A stretch of DNA of 64,000 bases from Bog-756 sp963806455 (GTDB taxonomy: Bacteria > Actinomycetota > Acidimicrobiia > Acidimicrobiales > RAAP-2): contig CAWDXZ010000002.1 of assembly GCA_963806455.1 (NCBI GenBank), forward strand, positions 1 to 64,000, written 5' to 3'. The first letter of the stretch is position 1, and each line of letters starts with the position of its first letter. Below are positions 30,683 through 39,586 of the stretch, piece after piece. The notes beneath the pieces are model-generated. The model did no database searches, was not told the DNA's origin, and saw only the letters and a program-made list of their open reading frames with translations. Position numbers and translations under genes: made by a program.

Positions 30683-31564
30683 ATGATCAAGATGATCGAA
30701 CCAGTGGTCCCCGACAGCCTCAAGGGCCTGTCGCATCCCAAGAGATTGGAGAAAGTCGCCGCTTTGTTGGTCGGAGAACTGACGGACACCATCCTTGTCG
30801 AACTAGATCCCGGCGGGGGCGGAGTCCAGCTTGCTGACTTTGAGATACGGGACGGGGCGGGTCTACGCGTTGGCATTCTTGAGGTCACGACGTCGACGCG
30901 ATCGGAGCGTGCTCGATTCGGTGCGCGGGTCCGAAAGTGCGACTGGCAGTTTCCCAGTCTGATGTGGTCGTGGAGTCTGCACACGACAGACGAAGCAGAC
31001 CCAGCGCGCCTGAATCGGGAACTAGGGCCAATACTTCTGGCTATGGAACAAGCGGGACCCCCGGAGGACTGGATTCCAGCGATGCCCGGTCTCATGGACC
31101 CAGAACCCGGGGCACTACCGACTGGACTCGTCGAGTTGGGTGTAAACCAAGTCATCGCATGGCATCGACACATGGATCCGGGCGAAGCCTGGGTATCAGT
31201 TCAACTTCATCTTCCAGGCGGCTTCTACTCTTCCCAAACGGCCCTGACCAGGGAGGTGCAAGCGGAGTTGGACAAGGCCGACAACCAAGCCAAGTTGAAA
31301 GGACAGATCGGGCGATCGGAGCTATTCATCTGGCTGGATATTGGATTCGGAGCAGCCGCAGCGACAACCTTGACCGGCCCTGTGTGGAGTGAAACGCTCG
31401 AAGGCGTCGCGCTTCCTCAGTTGCCTGATGGAATCACGGTTGTCTGGGCAGCTACGGGAATGGCTGACTGGCCCCGTCCGGCGACCTCCCTGCTTCGATG
31501 TGATGGATCAAGATGGGAGACATTCGGACGTCCGATTCTGACGTACGGCCAGCAGGAATCGTGA
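30683..31564 (+). CDS. Orphan hypothetical protein, 293 residues
   Basis: This is an intact, soluble, acidic protein. The segment LRVGILEVTTSTRSERARFG, with an acidic residue after a beta strand and a basic helix following, recalls the core of PD-(D/E)XK-type nuclease-like folds, but the match is weak. The rest (VEVGVNQ-like VELGVNQVIAWHRH, FIWLDIGFGAAAA) is not recognisable. Its base composition is less GC-rich than that of its neighbours. It lies between IS scars, which suggests cargo of a mobile segment. Confidence 0.65.
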   Translation: MIKMIEPVVPDSLKGLSHPKRLEKVAALLVGELTDTILVELDPGGGGVQLADFEIRDGAGLRVGILEVTTSTRSERARFGARVRKCDWQFPSLMWSWSLHTTDEADPARLNRELGPILLAMEQAGPPEDWIPAMPGLMDPEPGALPTGLVELGVNQVIAWHRHMDPGEAWVSVQLHLPGGFYSSQTALTREVQAELDKADNQAKLKGQIGRSELFIWLDIGFGAAAATTLTGPVWSETLEGVALPQLPDGITVVWAATGMADWPRPATSLLRCDGSRWETFGRPILTYGQQES

Positions 31565-31731
31565 GTGGTTGGGCAAGTCGCGAAGCCTTCGAACGTGGCG
31601 AGCCGTGCCCGTCATGCGGCCGGCCACCTCTCCCTGACCCGCTTCCGTTTGTCTCTTCGATATCGACGTGCTCCATGGGAACCGCGACGACGCCAAGCAT
31701 GCGCTTACGTCGTCGCGCTCTTATCATGGCC

Positions 31732-32126
31732 TGACCCCATCAGATTGGTCCACCCGTGAACTGAGCCCGTTGCCCACAATCGTGGGCGAAGGGAGGATGT
31801 TCACGATGGCAAGACGCAGACACACGCCCGAGCAGATCGTCCGCAAGCTCAAAGAGGCTGATCGGATGTTGAACGAGGGGGCCGACGTGGCGGCGGTTGC
31901 CCGCCACCTGCAGATCACCGAAACGACCTATCACCGCTGGCGAGCCCAGTACGGGGGCATGAAGGCCGACGACGCCAAGCGGCTGAAGGAACTGGAGAAG
32001 GAGAACGCGCAGCTGAAGCGCCTGGTGGCCGACAAGGAACTCGAGAACCTGGCTCTGCGGGAGATCGCCTCGGGAAAATGGTGAGCCCGTCGCAGCGACG
32101 CCGTGCCGCGGTCATGCTTCAAGACC
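31732..32126 (+). mobile_element. IS3-family element, 3' truncated
   Basis: TGACCCCATCAGATTGGTCC at 31732 is a typical IS3-type end. OrfA is complete, and orfB begins at ATG 32078 (SPSQRRRAAVMLQD) but is cut after about 15 codons by the IS that starts at 32127. Confidence 0.8.
31806..32084 (+). CDS. IS3 OrfA (HTH transposase subunit)
   Basis: The 92-residue product (ARRRHTPEQIVRKLKEADRM, ETTYHRWRAQYGG, a leucine-zipper LKELEKENAQLKRLVADKEL) is a classic IS3-family OrfA. It binds the ends and is normally fused to OrfB by programmed frameshifting. OrfB is lost here, so the element cannot transpose itself. Confidence 0.85.
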   Translation: MARRRHTPEQIVRKLKEADRMLNEGADVAAVARHLQITETTYHRWRAQYGGMKADDAKRLKELEKENAQLKRLVADKELENLALREIASGKW

Positions 32127-33442
32127 TGAAGGGTCCAAATACTCGATTCGCTGTCGATTCAGCGTCTGCGCTATGTAGCCCGGCATTGATCGATGCTTGG
32201 TGCCGTCCGTAGGGCTGGAGTTGCGGATGCGACATAGAGTGCAGACCGGACTCCGTGTTGAAGAGGCAGGTACTCATGTCTTTGTCACACGGCAGGAGGC
32301 TTTGTTGCGCCCGTTCAGGCAGCGTGCTGGTACTCGTGGATCATGCCGCCGAGGACATCACGGCGTCTGATCTCATAGTCGGCCATCGGAATGGGAGAGT
32401 GGGGGATCGGCTGGTCGAGCTTCAGCCCCCGGTGTGGCCGTTCCTCGTTGTAGTGGCGGACATACTCGGTGAGCACCCTCTCGAGATGCCGTCGTGAGAC
32501 GACGAGCAGTTGATCTAGGCACTCCTGACGAACAGTCCGGACGAAACGTTCCGCGTAGGCGTTCGCTTGAGGCGAGCGGACGGGAGTACGGATCGTCCCG
32601 ATGCCGATCGAGGCGAACACCTCGTCGAAGCTGGTCGTGAACTTCGTGTCCCGGTCGCGGATGAGAAACCGGAAGGGTTGGCCGGCTTCCTCCAGGTTGG
32701 CGGCGAAGTTCCGGGCCACTTGGGTCACCCAGGGACCGTTCGGGTTCGCAGTAGTGCCGAGGACGTGGACGACCCGCCGTTCGATCTCGATCACGAACAG
32801 TACGTAGTAGCGACGAAGGAGGACCGTGTCGACGTGGAAGAAGTCAGTGGCCACGATGGCCGCTGCTTGGGCAGAGAGCAACTCTGACCAGGTGGGACCC
32901 TGTCGTCGAGGAGCCGGTGGGAGGCCGTGACGGCGTAGTACCGAGGCGACGCTGGTCTTGGATACCGTGATGCCGAGCTTTTGCAGCTCGCCGACGATCC
33001 GGAGGTAGCCCCACCGGGGATTCTCTCGTGCCAGGCGGCAGATCAGCTCGACGACCTCGTCGGGAAGGGCCGGTCGTCCCGGTCGTCGGTAAAGGTAGGT
33101 CCAGCGTTTCCTGACCAATGAACGGTGCCAGCGAAGAATCGTCTCGGGCATGATCAGGAAGGATCGCCAGTGCTCCCGAGGTATGAGGCCGGCGAAGAGG
33201 GCGATCAGTGCTCGATCGGACCAGGTGAATCGGGGACGGGCGACTTGGCGGCGCAGCACGGCCAGCTGGTGGCGCAGCACGAATATCTCGGCATCCTTGG
33301 TTGCAGTATCCATCCGATGGACGCGGGCCAGCCCGACGACGCGGCTAACCAAGCGGTAGATGAAGGACAGTGCCATGAGCTGCGAGCCTGGCCGAGCACG
33401 TCGTGGCTGGTCAAGCCAGGGCTGGAGTAAGTGGACCCTTCA
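32127..33442 (-). mobile_element. Complete IS with intact transposase
   Basis: The ends are TGAAGGGTCCAAATACTC (32127) and the inverse of TGAAGGGTCCACTTACTC (ending 33442), which match at 16 of 18 bases. The left neighbour is an IS3 and the right neighbour an IS30, so no target duplication can be seen. This is the only IS in the window with both ends and an uninterrupted transposase. Confidence 0.85.
32315..33376 (-). CDS. DDE transposase, intact, 353 residues
   Basis: The N-terminal HTH region (RHQLAVLRRQVARPRFTWS, TILRWHRSLVRKRW) is followed by an rve-type core with the expected acidic residues in AIVATDFFHVDTV, FLIRDRDTKFTTSFDEVFA and SPQANAYAERFVRTVRQ. The end is GGMIHEYQHAA. It belongs to the IS3/IS481 integrase superfamily common in actinobacteria. 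It may act in trans on the defective copies at 7226 and on solo ends. Confidence 0.9.
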   Translation of the reverse strand: MALSFIYRLVSRVVGLARVHRMDTATKDAEIFVLRHQLAVLRRQVARPRFTWSDRALIALFAGLIPREHWRSFLIMPETILRWHRSLVRKRWTYLYRRPGRPALPDEVVELICRLARENPRWGYLRIVGELQKLGITVSKTSVASVLRRHGLPPAPRRQGPTWSELLSAQAAAIVATDFFHVDTVLLRRYYVLFVIEIERRVVHVLGTTANPNGPWVTQVARNFAANLEEAGQPFRFLIRDRDTKFTTSFDEVFASIGIGTIRTPVRSPQANAYAERFVRTVRQECLDQLLVVSRRHLERVLTEYVRHYNEERPHRGLKLDQPIPHSPIPMADYEIRRRDVLGGMIHEYQHAA

Positions 33443-33830
33443 AGATGGACCAGCATCGTGAACCGCGTAGTTCGCTCGACCAGGGTCCCGATGGCGGAGC
33501 GTTCCAGACCGATGAGCAGATCGCCTTCCCAGTGCCCAGGCACGGCCCGATCGGCGGCTTCGGCCGGTCGCTCACTGATCATCACCTCGGGGGTGACGTG
33601 GCCCCAGGGCTTCTTCTGTGCCCGGGCCCGCGGAACCCGCAAGGCCCGCCCGGTGCGCAGGCAGGCCACCAGCTCGCGCTTGAGCGCACCACGGCCCTGC
33701 ACGTAGAGCGCCTGGTAGATGGCCTCGTGGCTGATCCGCATGGTCTCATCATTGGGGAAGTCGAACCGGAGGCGCTCGGAGATCTGTTCGGGACTCCTAT
33801 ACGCACGAGTGATGACTGCAGGAATCGCTG
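33443..33830 (-). pseudogene. IS30 transposase fragment
   Basis: The readings RSPEQISERLRFDFPNDE, MRISHEAIYQALYVQGRG, and the catalytic start GHWEGDLLIGLERSAIGTLV belong to an IS30-family transposase. The reading is cut at VERTTRFTMLVHL by the IS end at 33442, and the N-terminus is also missing. Confidence 0.8.
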
Positions 33831-33834
33831 GCGA

Positions 33835-34049
33835 CCGCAACAAGCTTCGGCGTTTTCAACTTCCCAGTCGATGATCGTCTATTGGCACGGACACGATTCC
33901 GATGGTTGTGACTATTCAGTCATGTCTCCCGGCCCTTGGTCGACAAATCTGGTCGTGACGGTCCCACCACGTCGACGACATAGAATTAAGGATGCGCGTC
34001 TGGTTACTACCCAAAGAGGCGCGTACTCCCAGGTCGAAGGGGTGAAACC
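33835..34049. other. Upstream region of the ferredoxin gene
   Basis: No coding pattern is visible. The AT-richer part near 33980 (CATAGAATTAAGG) could hold the promoter of the next gene. Confidence 0.3.
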
Positions 34050-34286
34050 ATGAAGGTGTGGATCGATCAGGATCTGTGCACCGGTGATGGGCTTTGCGAG
34101 GAGATCGCGCCGGCCGTCTTCACGCTGCTTGACGATGGTCTCGCCTACGTGAAGGAGAGCGACCAGGTTCGAAGCGAACCGGGTGGTGTCGCGGGCATGG
34201 TGCTAGTACCCGAGGACCTGGAGGAGGCTGTCTCCGAGGCGGCCGAGGAGTGCCCCGGGGAGTGCATCTTCATCGAGCAGGGCTAA
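34050..34286 (+). CDS. Ferredoxin, [3Fe-4S]-like
   Basis: ATG 34050 follows GAAGGGGTG. The 78-residue protein has C10 and C16 (CTGDGLC, with Gly where a second cysteine often stands) and C68 before Pro in ECPGEC. This pattern is typical of small actinobacterial 3Fe-4S ferredoxins that deliver electrons to cytochromes P450. The extra C72 could permit a four-iron cluster. It is intact, but no P450 is nearby. Confidence 0.85.
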   Translation: MKVWIDQDLCTGDGLCEEIAPAVFTLLDDGLAYVKESDQVRSEPGGVAGMVLVPEDLEEAVSEAAEECPGECIFIEQG

Positions 34287-34440
34287 ACGCCGTCGCCATC
34301 CTCGGCACGCTCGAGTGAGTGACGCCATCTGTGCCGAGGTATCGGAAGCTTGGGAAAGGACCTTCTGGACCCTGCCATTCCGGCTGGCGGGAATGAAGTG
34401 ACTGCCCTGTTCCTGCCTAACAACTGCGATAGGTGACGCA

Positions 34441-34794
34441 CTACAAATCGTCCTTCTCGGCTCGGGCCAGCTTCGCCCGCGCCAGATCCTCCACGCGACG
34501 GACGAACTGCGGACTGCGGCGAAAGCGCGCCCCAATCTCTGCGTAGCTAGCACCAGCCTCCCTCCAGGCGAGAATCCGCCGTTCCAGCGGCCGGAGCACC
34601 GGCTGATTGGTCGAAGAACTCGCCTCACGATGGGGCCGCGAACCAAGGGCCAGGATCTGGGACACACTCCGTCGGCTGCGCCGGAATCTCCAGGCCACCT
34701 CGGCCGGGTCCACACCGGCCGCTACGAGCCGGCGAATCCGCCGCTCAATCGGCCGCAAGTGTGCATCGGTGGTTACCACCTCAAGTTCCACCAC
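34441..34794 (-). CDS. Tandem helix-turn-helix protein
   Basis: From GTG 34794 the 117-residue product contains two related HTH units: LRPIERRIRRLVAAGVDPAE with VAWRFRRSRRSVSQIL, and LRPLERRILAWREAGASYAE with IGARFRRSPQFVRRVEDLA. Both begin LRP(I/L)ERRI, so the gene arose by internal duplication. The fold resembles sigma-70 region 4 or resolvase-type HTHs. It is a candidate small DNA-binding regulator next to the TenA pair. Confidence 0.7.
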   Translation of the reverse strand: MVELEVVTTDAHLRPIERRIRRLVAAGVDPAEVAWRFRRSRRSVSQILALGSRPHREASSSTNQPVLRPLERRILAWREAGASYAEIGARFRRSPQFVRRVEDLARAKLARAEKDDL

Positions 34795-35047
34795 GACTCC
34801 ACGATATCTCGAACGACTCCTGCCCAGTTTGCTATGTCGAAGCGGCCTGGCGAGCGTGCTCGAGATGGGGCTGATTCTGCGCAAAGGAGGGTCAGGGCGC
34901 AGAGGTCGGAGCGGGGCACGCAGGCTGGCTGCCATGCTCGGTGATACCGCCTGCAGTTGATATTGGAGGGTCTCCAGATATCCGAGCCGATCCGCGCCGG
35001 GCCTCGATCCCCTCGCGGTGATGATCGTCTGCTCCGGTAGGTAGCCC

Positions 35048-35668
35048 TCAGGCCGAAGGCCGGAACACTGCGTCGAAGAATGCCAGCTCCAGGCACATTG
35101 CCCGCCGGTAGGCTGCCCGCACCGCGAACCCGTCATCGGCCTGTTCGTCGAGCAGCCGCTCCAACCGCGAGGTCAGCACCTCGAAGCCCGGGTCGGCGTA
35201 CGTCTGCACCCAATGCGCGTACGGTCCCGCCTTGTTCGCGTCGAGCGCCGCGCCAAGCCAGGCATAGAGCCGCATGCAGGGGGTCATTGCTGCGCACACC
35301 AAATCCATGCCGCCCGTCGCAGCGGTCGCGAGCAGGAACTCGGAGTAGGCAAGGGTGGCTGGTGCGGGCTCGACGCATGCCATGTCGATGTTCCATCGGG
35401 CGGCGTACGCCGCGTGCAGCCCGAGCTCCTCGCAGACCCCAGCGAGTAGATCAGCTAATGCAAGCAACGTGGCTGTATCGGGGCTGCGAGCCAACGCAAG
35501 GGCGTAAGCGCGCGCGAATGATTCGAGGAAGAAGGCATCCTGTGCGAGATAGTTAGCGAAGACCTCGCGGGGCAGCGAGCCGTCACCCAAGCGCCGTACG
35601 AAGGGATGCGCGAGTGCCTCGTCTGCTAGGTCGGAGTTGTCCATCCACAGCCGCATGGAAAGTGTCAT
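35048..35668 (-). CDS. tenA: TenA family protein with catalytic Cys (TenA_C type)
   Basis: This intact 206-residue TenA/THI-4 fold protein has LAQDAFFLESFARAYALA, YSEFLLATAA, MTPCMRLYAWLG with the cysteine expected of the thiaminase-II active site, and the C-terminal Glu segment LELAFFDAVF. TenA_C enzymes hydrolyse aminopyrimidine products for thiamine salvage. The start ATG 35668 overlaps the stop of the upstream tenA-like gene (ATGA), which shows coupled translation. Confidence 0.85.
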   Translation of the reverse strand: MTLSMRLWMDNSDLADEALAHPFVRRLGDGSLPREVFANYLAQDAFFLESFARAYALALARSPDTATLLALADLLAGVCEELGLHAAYAARWNIDMACVEPAPATLAYSEFLLATAATGGMDLVCAAMTPCMRLYAWLGAALDANKAGPYAHWVQTYADPGFEVLTSRLERLLDEQADDGFAVRAAYRRAMCLELAFFDAVFRPSA

Positions 35669-36222
35669 GTAAGGGCCATGTCCCAGAAGGCAACCTCATG
35701 GGACAGAACCTCGCCTACCAGGTCGTCCTGCCCGTCCGGGGTCGCCAGCTCACCGAGGGCGTCGACATAACCTTCAAAGCCCGGCGCCGTCCAATGCTCC
35801 ACAAACTCACCGAAACGAGAGCTACCCGACGCAGCGAACGCCCAGGCCAGCAGGTAGACGCGCTCAAGAACCCAGAGCGCTGTCACCGCCAGTTCATAGG
35901 GCGCGGCGTCCAACCGCCGCAGCAGCTCAATGTAGGCGACCGTCGCCGGCAGTGCTGGCTGCGGCAGGTCCAGTCCGCGGCCTAAGGCCTGGGCCTCGAA
36001 CCAATCCAGTTCCTCAACCAGCGTGAGACAGCCCTCGGCGAGCACCGCCTGAGCGTGGCGTGGCGCCCGGGCCAGCAGCCGGGCCTGGAAGGCGAGTAGA
36101 TCAGCGACGAACAGCGCGTCCTGCTGCAGCCACCGGTCAAACGCCAAGTCTGTGATGGTGTCCTCGCGCACCGCTTCGAGAAACGGATGCTCGATGGCGG
36201 TGGTCCAAAGATGGTCGTGCAC
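35665..36222 (-). CDS. TenA family protein lacking the Cys (TenA_E type)
   Basis: This intact 185-residue protein has the TenA fold (FDRWLQQDALFVADLLAFQ, AYIELLRRL). The active-site loop reads TALWVLERVYLLAWAFA, with Glu and no cysteine, and the C-terminal Glu is present in SHEVAFWDMAL. That is the signature of the TenA_E branch. GTG 36222 is the likely start. Pairing of a Cys-type and a Glu-type enzyme in one two-gene operon suggests successive steps in salvage of degraded thiamine. Confidence 0.8.
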   Translation of the reverse strand: MHDHLWTTAIEHPFLEAVREDTITDLAFDRWLQQDALFVADLLAFQARLLARAPRHAQAVLAEGCLTLVEELDWFEAQALGRGLDLPQPALPATVAYIELLRRLDAAPYELAVTALWVLERVYLLAWAFAASGSSRFGEFVEHWTAPGFEGYVDALGELATPDGQDDLVGEVLSHEVAFWDMALT

Positions 36223-36560
36223 AACCCGAAGAATAGGCCAGATCTACGACCGCACCGGCAGCGACCACGGGCCTCGGGACGAGCACGATTCAGCGCGTGA
36301 TCGCTTCGTGCCCGGTGAGAGACAGGCTTGGCGACTACCGTCACCAAACTGGAACTCGACCAGAACATGTCTATGTCGCTACTGCGCTGAAACGGGACTG
36401 GCGACGGTAGCGCAAGCCGCCGCCAACGCATTCAACGTGACTGGGAACTCGTGCACTGCGACCCGTTCGGGGTATCCCGCATCGTGATCCCCGACCGGGT
36501 GGCGAGAGCAGTGCCATGAGACCACTACCGGAATTGATCGGGTCGAAGACAAACGTCACG
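36223..36560. other. No gene recognised
   Basis: This is the region between the tenA-type gene start and the terminator. I see no defined motif or gene. Confidence 0.35.
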
Positions 36561-36589
36561 GTGCCGCACGGCTGTCAGTCGTGCGGCAC
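36561..36589 (-). terminator. Perfect 10-bp hairpin after nitronate monooxygenase gene
   Basis: GTGCCGCACG and CGTGCGGCAC form a perfect 10-bp stem around a 9-base loop, 6 bases past the stop of the minus-strand gene. There is only a short T tract beyond it on the minus strand. Confidence 0.6.
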
Positions 36590-36594
36590 TGAAT

Positions 36595-37745
36595 TCAGCT
36601 CTCCAGTTGCCGGGCAAGCTGTCCGGCGGCCTCGATGAAGTCGTCGACCAGTTCGAAGACGACCTGTGCTGCCGACCTGCGCCGGTTCATGGTGCCGACG
36701 ATCTGACCGACGAAGTAGTTCGCCAGCTTCTCCGCCCCCGAACCCGAGGTATAGGCGGCGCGGCTGATCCGACGCTGTGCCTCGGCGACAAGGATCGGCT
36801 GCAGAGGCATGCCGAGAGGATCAGGAGTGTCGGGACGGTCCCACTCCTCGGTCCACGAGGACTTCAGCATGCGAGCGTGCTTACCGGTGAGTGATCGAGA
36901 TCGGATCGTGTCGGCGGACGTGGCCGCCAGCATCTTCTCCTTCACCACCGGATGGGTCTCGGCTTCGTCGGTGGTGAGCCAGACCGAACCGCACCAGACA
37001 CCCTCAGCTCCGAGCGCCATGGCCGCGGCCATCTGCCGACCGCGACCGATGCCACCCGCGCCGAGCACCGGGACAGGTGCGACCGCGTCGACGACCTCAG
37101 GTATGAGGACCATCGAACCGATCTCCCCAGTGTGGCCCCCTGCTTCGTAGCCCTGGGCGATGATGATGTCGACGCCTGCCTCCACGTGTCGCTCGGCGTG
37201 TACTGCTTTGCCGGCCAATGCGCCGATCAGACGCCCTTCCGCCTTGACCCGGTCGATCAGGAACTGCGGCGGAGGACCGAGCGCGTTTGCGATGAAGGTG
37301 GCCCGGTACGAGAGTGCGATCTCGAGTTGAGGACCGGCTGCGGCTGCCGAGAATGGGGCGGCATCGACACGCCCAACGCCGAAACCCCTTTATCACCGGC
37401 GTCCCGGTCGACAACACGTTCGGGGACCTCATAGCGGCGGAGGATGTCGTCGACGAAGGCCTGGAGCTCTCCGGGGATGAGGTGTCTGATGTCGTCGATG
37501 CTGTAACCGCCCTCCTCGTCACCGGCGTACCTGGCCGGGACGATGAGATCGACTCCGTAGTGCCGGTGGCCGATCTCGTGCTCTATCCAGTCGAGGTCGA
37601 TCTGCAACTGCTCTGGGCTGTGGGCCACCGCTCCGAGTACTCCGAGCCCTCCGGCCTTCGAGACAGCTGCGACCACGTCGCGGCAGTGGGAGAACGCGAG
37701 GATCGGGAACTCGATGTCGAGCAGTTCGGTGATGGCCGTGTGCAT
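36595..37745 (-). pseudogene. Nitronate monooxygenase-like, frameshifted
   Basis: ATG 37745 opens HTAITELLDIEFPILAFSHC and GLGVLGAVAHSPEQL, the start of a TIM-barrel 2-nitropropane dioxygenase/NMO-type flavoenzyme. The C-terminal half is clean: AGVDIIIAQGYEAGGHTGEI, PVPVLGAGGIGRGRQMAAAM, EGVWCGSVWLTTDE. The middle reads through two frame changes near 37370 and 37235. All flavin-binding segments survive. Confidence 0.75.
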
Positions 37746-38043
37746 GGGCCCACCCTATGGGTTCAGGCTGCACCGGGATGTCGTCTCAGTTGTCGTGACC
37801 CAGTCCTTATGGGACTCAAGAACCCCGACTCGGGTCACGTCGCGGTCCTGTACTCGTTGATCACCCACGAGGACTTCCTGTCGTGTGATGCGTACGCCCA
37901 TCGGCTTGCGGATGCCTCTAGATCCTTGTCATCCGCCATTGACACCCTCAGCTCCGAAGCCAGACTCCTCCGGTACGCCCCTCATCCCTGACGGCACCTC
38001 CGATTGGTCAGGCTCTGTCCACCACGGTTGCAAGAAGGGGACC
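37746..38043. other. No gene recognised
   Basis: No protein family is seen between the monooxygenase start and the truncated MPI-type gene. Confidence 0.35.
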
Positions 38044-38460
38044 ATGCTCGATGCCGTTTCCATCCGGGTAGTTCTCGAGGCCTATCGTCCAGAAAGGTCA
38101 GCACTGCTCGGCCTACTGAACGGACTGAGCCCAGGGTACTTCGGCTGCTCAACGGAGTGTCCTGAGTACACCGTCAAGGGAGTGGCAACACACATCCTGG
38201 GCGACGATCTGTCTTTGCTGAGTCGTCAGCGCGATGGCGCGGAACAGGGGCTCTCAATTCTCAGCCCGGAGCTCCCCGACGCCGACTTTCGCACCCTGCT
38301 CAACACGTTCAATGACCGATGGGTCGCTGCAGCGGGGTACCTGAGTGCCGAGTTGCTCATTGAGCTTCACCGACGCGAGTTCGGCGGCTCGAGGAACTGT
38401 CCAGCAGTATCTGTTGCTGGCATGCTCTCACGTCCGACGACCGTAACGGCATTCCACTAG
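38044..38460 (+). pseudogene. MPI/DinB-type protein, C-terminally truncated
   Basis: ATG 38044 opens LDAVSIRVVLEAYRPERSAL and CPEYTVKGVATHILGDDLSL, the N-terminal half of an MPI-type metalloenzyme with the metal-binding His in ATHIL. After LSAELLIEL the family similarity stops. The reading ends at 38460, where duplicated block A2 begins (CTAGCGCGAC). The block boundary therefore coincides with the truncation. Confidence 0.65.
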
Positions 38461-38506
38461 CGCGACTTGGCCTCCATGGGTCGGAGGAAGCGACCACTAC
38501 AAGGGG

Positions 38507-39586
38507 TCATATTTCGACCGGCACCTCGGCCAGCGACGGGGGCCACACCAGTCGCTTGCCCTGTTGGCGCCACTGCACCACGAGCACCGCGTGTTCGGCC
38601 TGACGCCCGTCAGGCCCGAGCCCATAGCGGCCGAAAAATGTGGTGCAGTGCAACCTAAGGGCGGTCGCATGGAGGGCGGCGTCCTCGACCACTCCAGCCT
38701 CCTGCACACAACGGAGGGCGATGAGTCCGGCCGCATAGGCCTGGGCAGTGGGATAGTCGATGTGCCCGAGGTTAGGTCGGACTTTTAGCAAAGGCGATAT
38801 CCGGGCGCGTAGCGAACGCACAACGTCGGAGGGGGGGATCCCCGCGTCAGGATGGAAGCGAGCTCCCTCCTCCCATTGGGACGGGGCCAGCACGCCCTCG
38901 GCCCGGACCTCGGCCGCGAAGGCGCCCAGCCCCGCGGCGACCGCTGCCACCACCGGGGGCCGCCGGCGGAGCCGGCGAATGAGCGCCACGTCGTCGGCGA
39001 ACGAGCCCGCCGCCAAGAGAATGTCCACGTCGGGCTGGTCGGGAATCTCGTCGTGGGGCACCACCGCCACGACACCCATACCAAGGCGGCCCGCGGCGCT
39101 AACCGCACCATCGGCTGCCGAGCTCCCGAAAGCGCCCCGGCCAGCGGCGACGAGTACGCGGGCGCCGGGCATCTGGCCAGAAACTGCGTCGAGGACGGGC
39201 GCGAAATAGCGGCTCGCCGGAGCTGGTATCGAGACTACGCCCGAAAGCCGCTGAGCGGCGTCAGCACTGCCACCATGGTTCCACAGCACCCGGGTTCGCT
39301 CCCTAGCCCACCGGGCCGCCTCAACAACAAGGTCGCTGCCGTAGGGTCCGATGACCAGGTCCGCACGCGCAAGCACGTCGAGAGCATGGCGTACGCCTGT
39401 TCGCGTGCCACCGTCGTCGAAAATCACGACCTCGGGTATGAGCGTCCGTCGGCCGACCCGCACTCCCCCGCGATAGGACACGTCCTCGACCGCCTGTTGG
39501 AGCCCGGCGGTCGCCAGCCGGCCCTGGTGGCCGTAGCGGCCGGTGAGCGACATCGGCGCCGCCAGGACCAAGGAGCCGCCCGACAC
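38507..39586 (-). CDS. Signal-less type I periplasmic-binding-fold protein, copy 2
   Basis: This 359-residue protein is about 96% identical by eye to the one at 19442-20521, starts at the same GTG within TAGTG, and again has no signal peptide. Conserved elements include LVLAAPMSLTGRYGHQG, IGPYGSDLVVEAARW and HYD-like HIDYPTAQAYAAGLIAL near the ligand cleft. Preservation of an open frame in both copies, while neighbours decay, argues it is used. A cytoplasmic ligand sensor or delivery protein for the radical SAM pathway is a guess. Confidence 0.8.
   Translation of the reverse strand: MSGGSLVLAAPMSLTGRYGHQGRLATAGLQQAVEDVSYRGGVRVGRRTLIPEVVIFDDGGTRTGVRHALDVLARADLVIGPYGSDLVVEAARWARERTRVLWNHGGSADAAQRLSGVVSIPAPASRYFAPVLDAVSGQMPGARVLVAAGRGAFGSSAADGAVSAAGRLGMGVVAVVPHDEIPDQPDVDILLAAGSFADDVALIRRLRRRPPVVAAVAAGLGAFAAEVRAEGVLAPSQWEEGARFHPDAGIPPSDVVRSLRARISPLLKVRPNLGHIDYPTAQAYAAGLIALRCVQEAGVVEDAALHATALRLHCTTFFGRYGLGPDGRQAEHAVLVVQWRQQGKRLVWPPSLAEVPVEI

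Noticed and set aside
30346..31173. Minus-strand reading containing RRDSNPRPSPWQGGG
   Set aside because: This is the well-known artefact of translating the complement of tRNA 3' regions, and it overlaps the orphan gene on the other strand.
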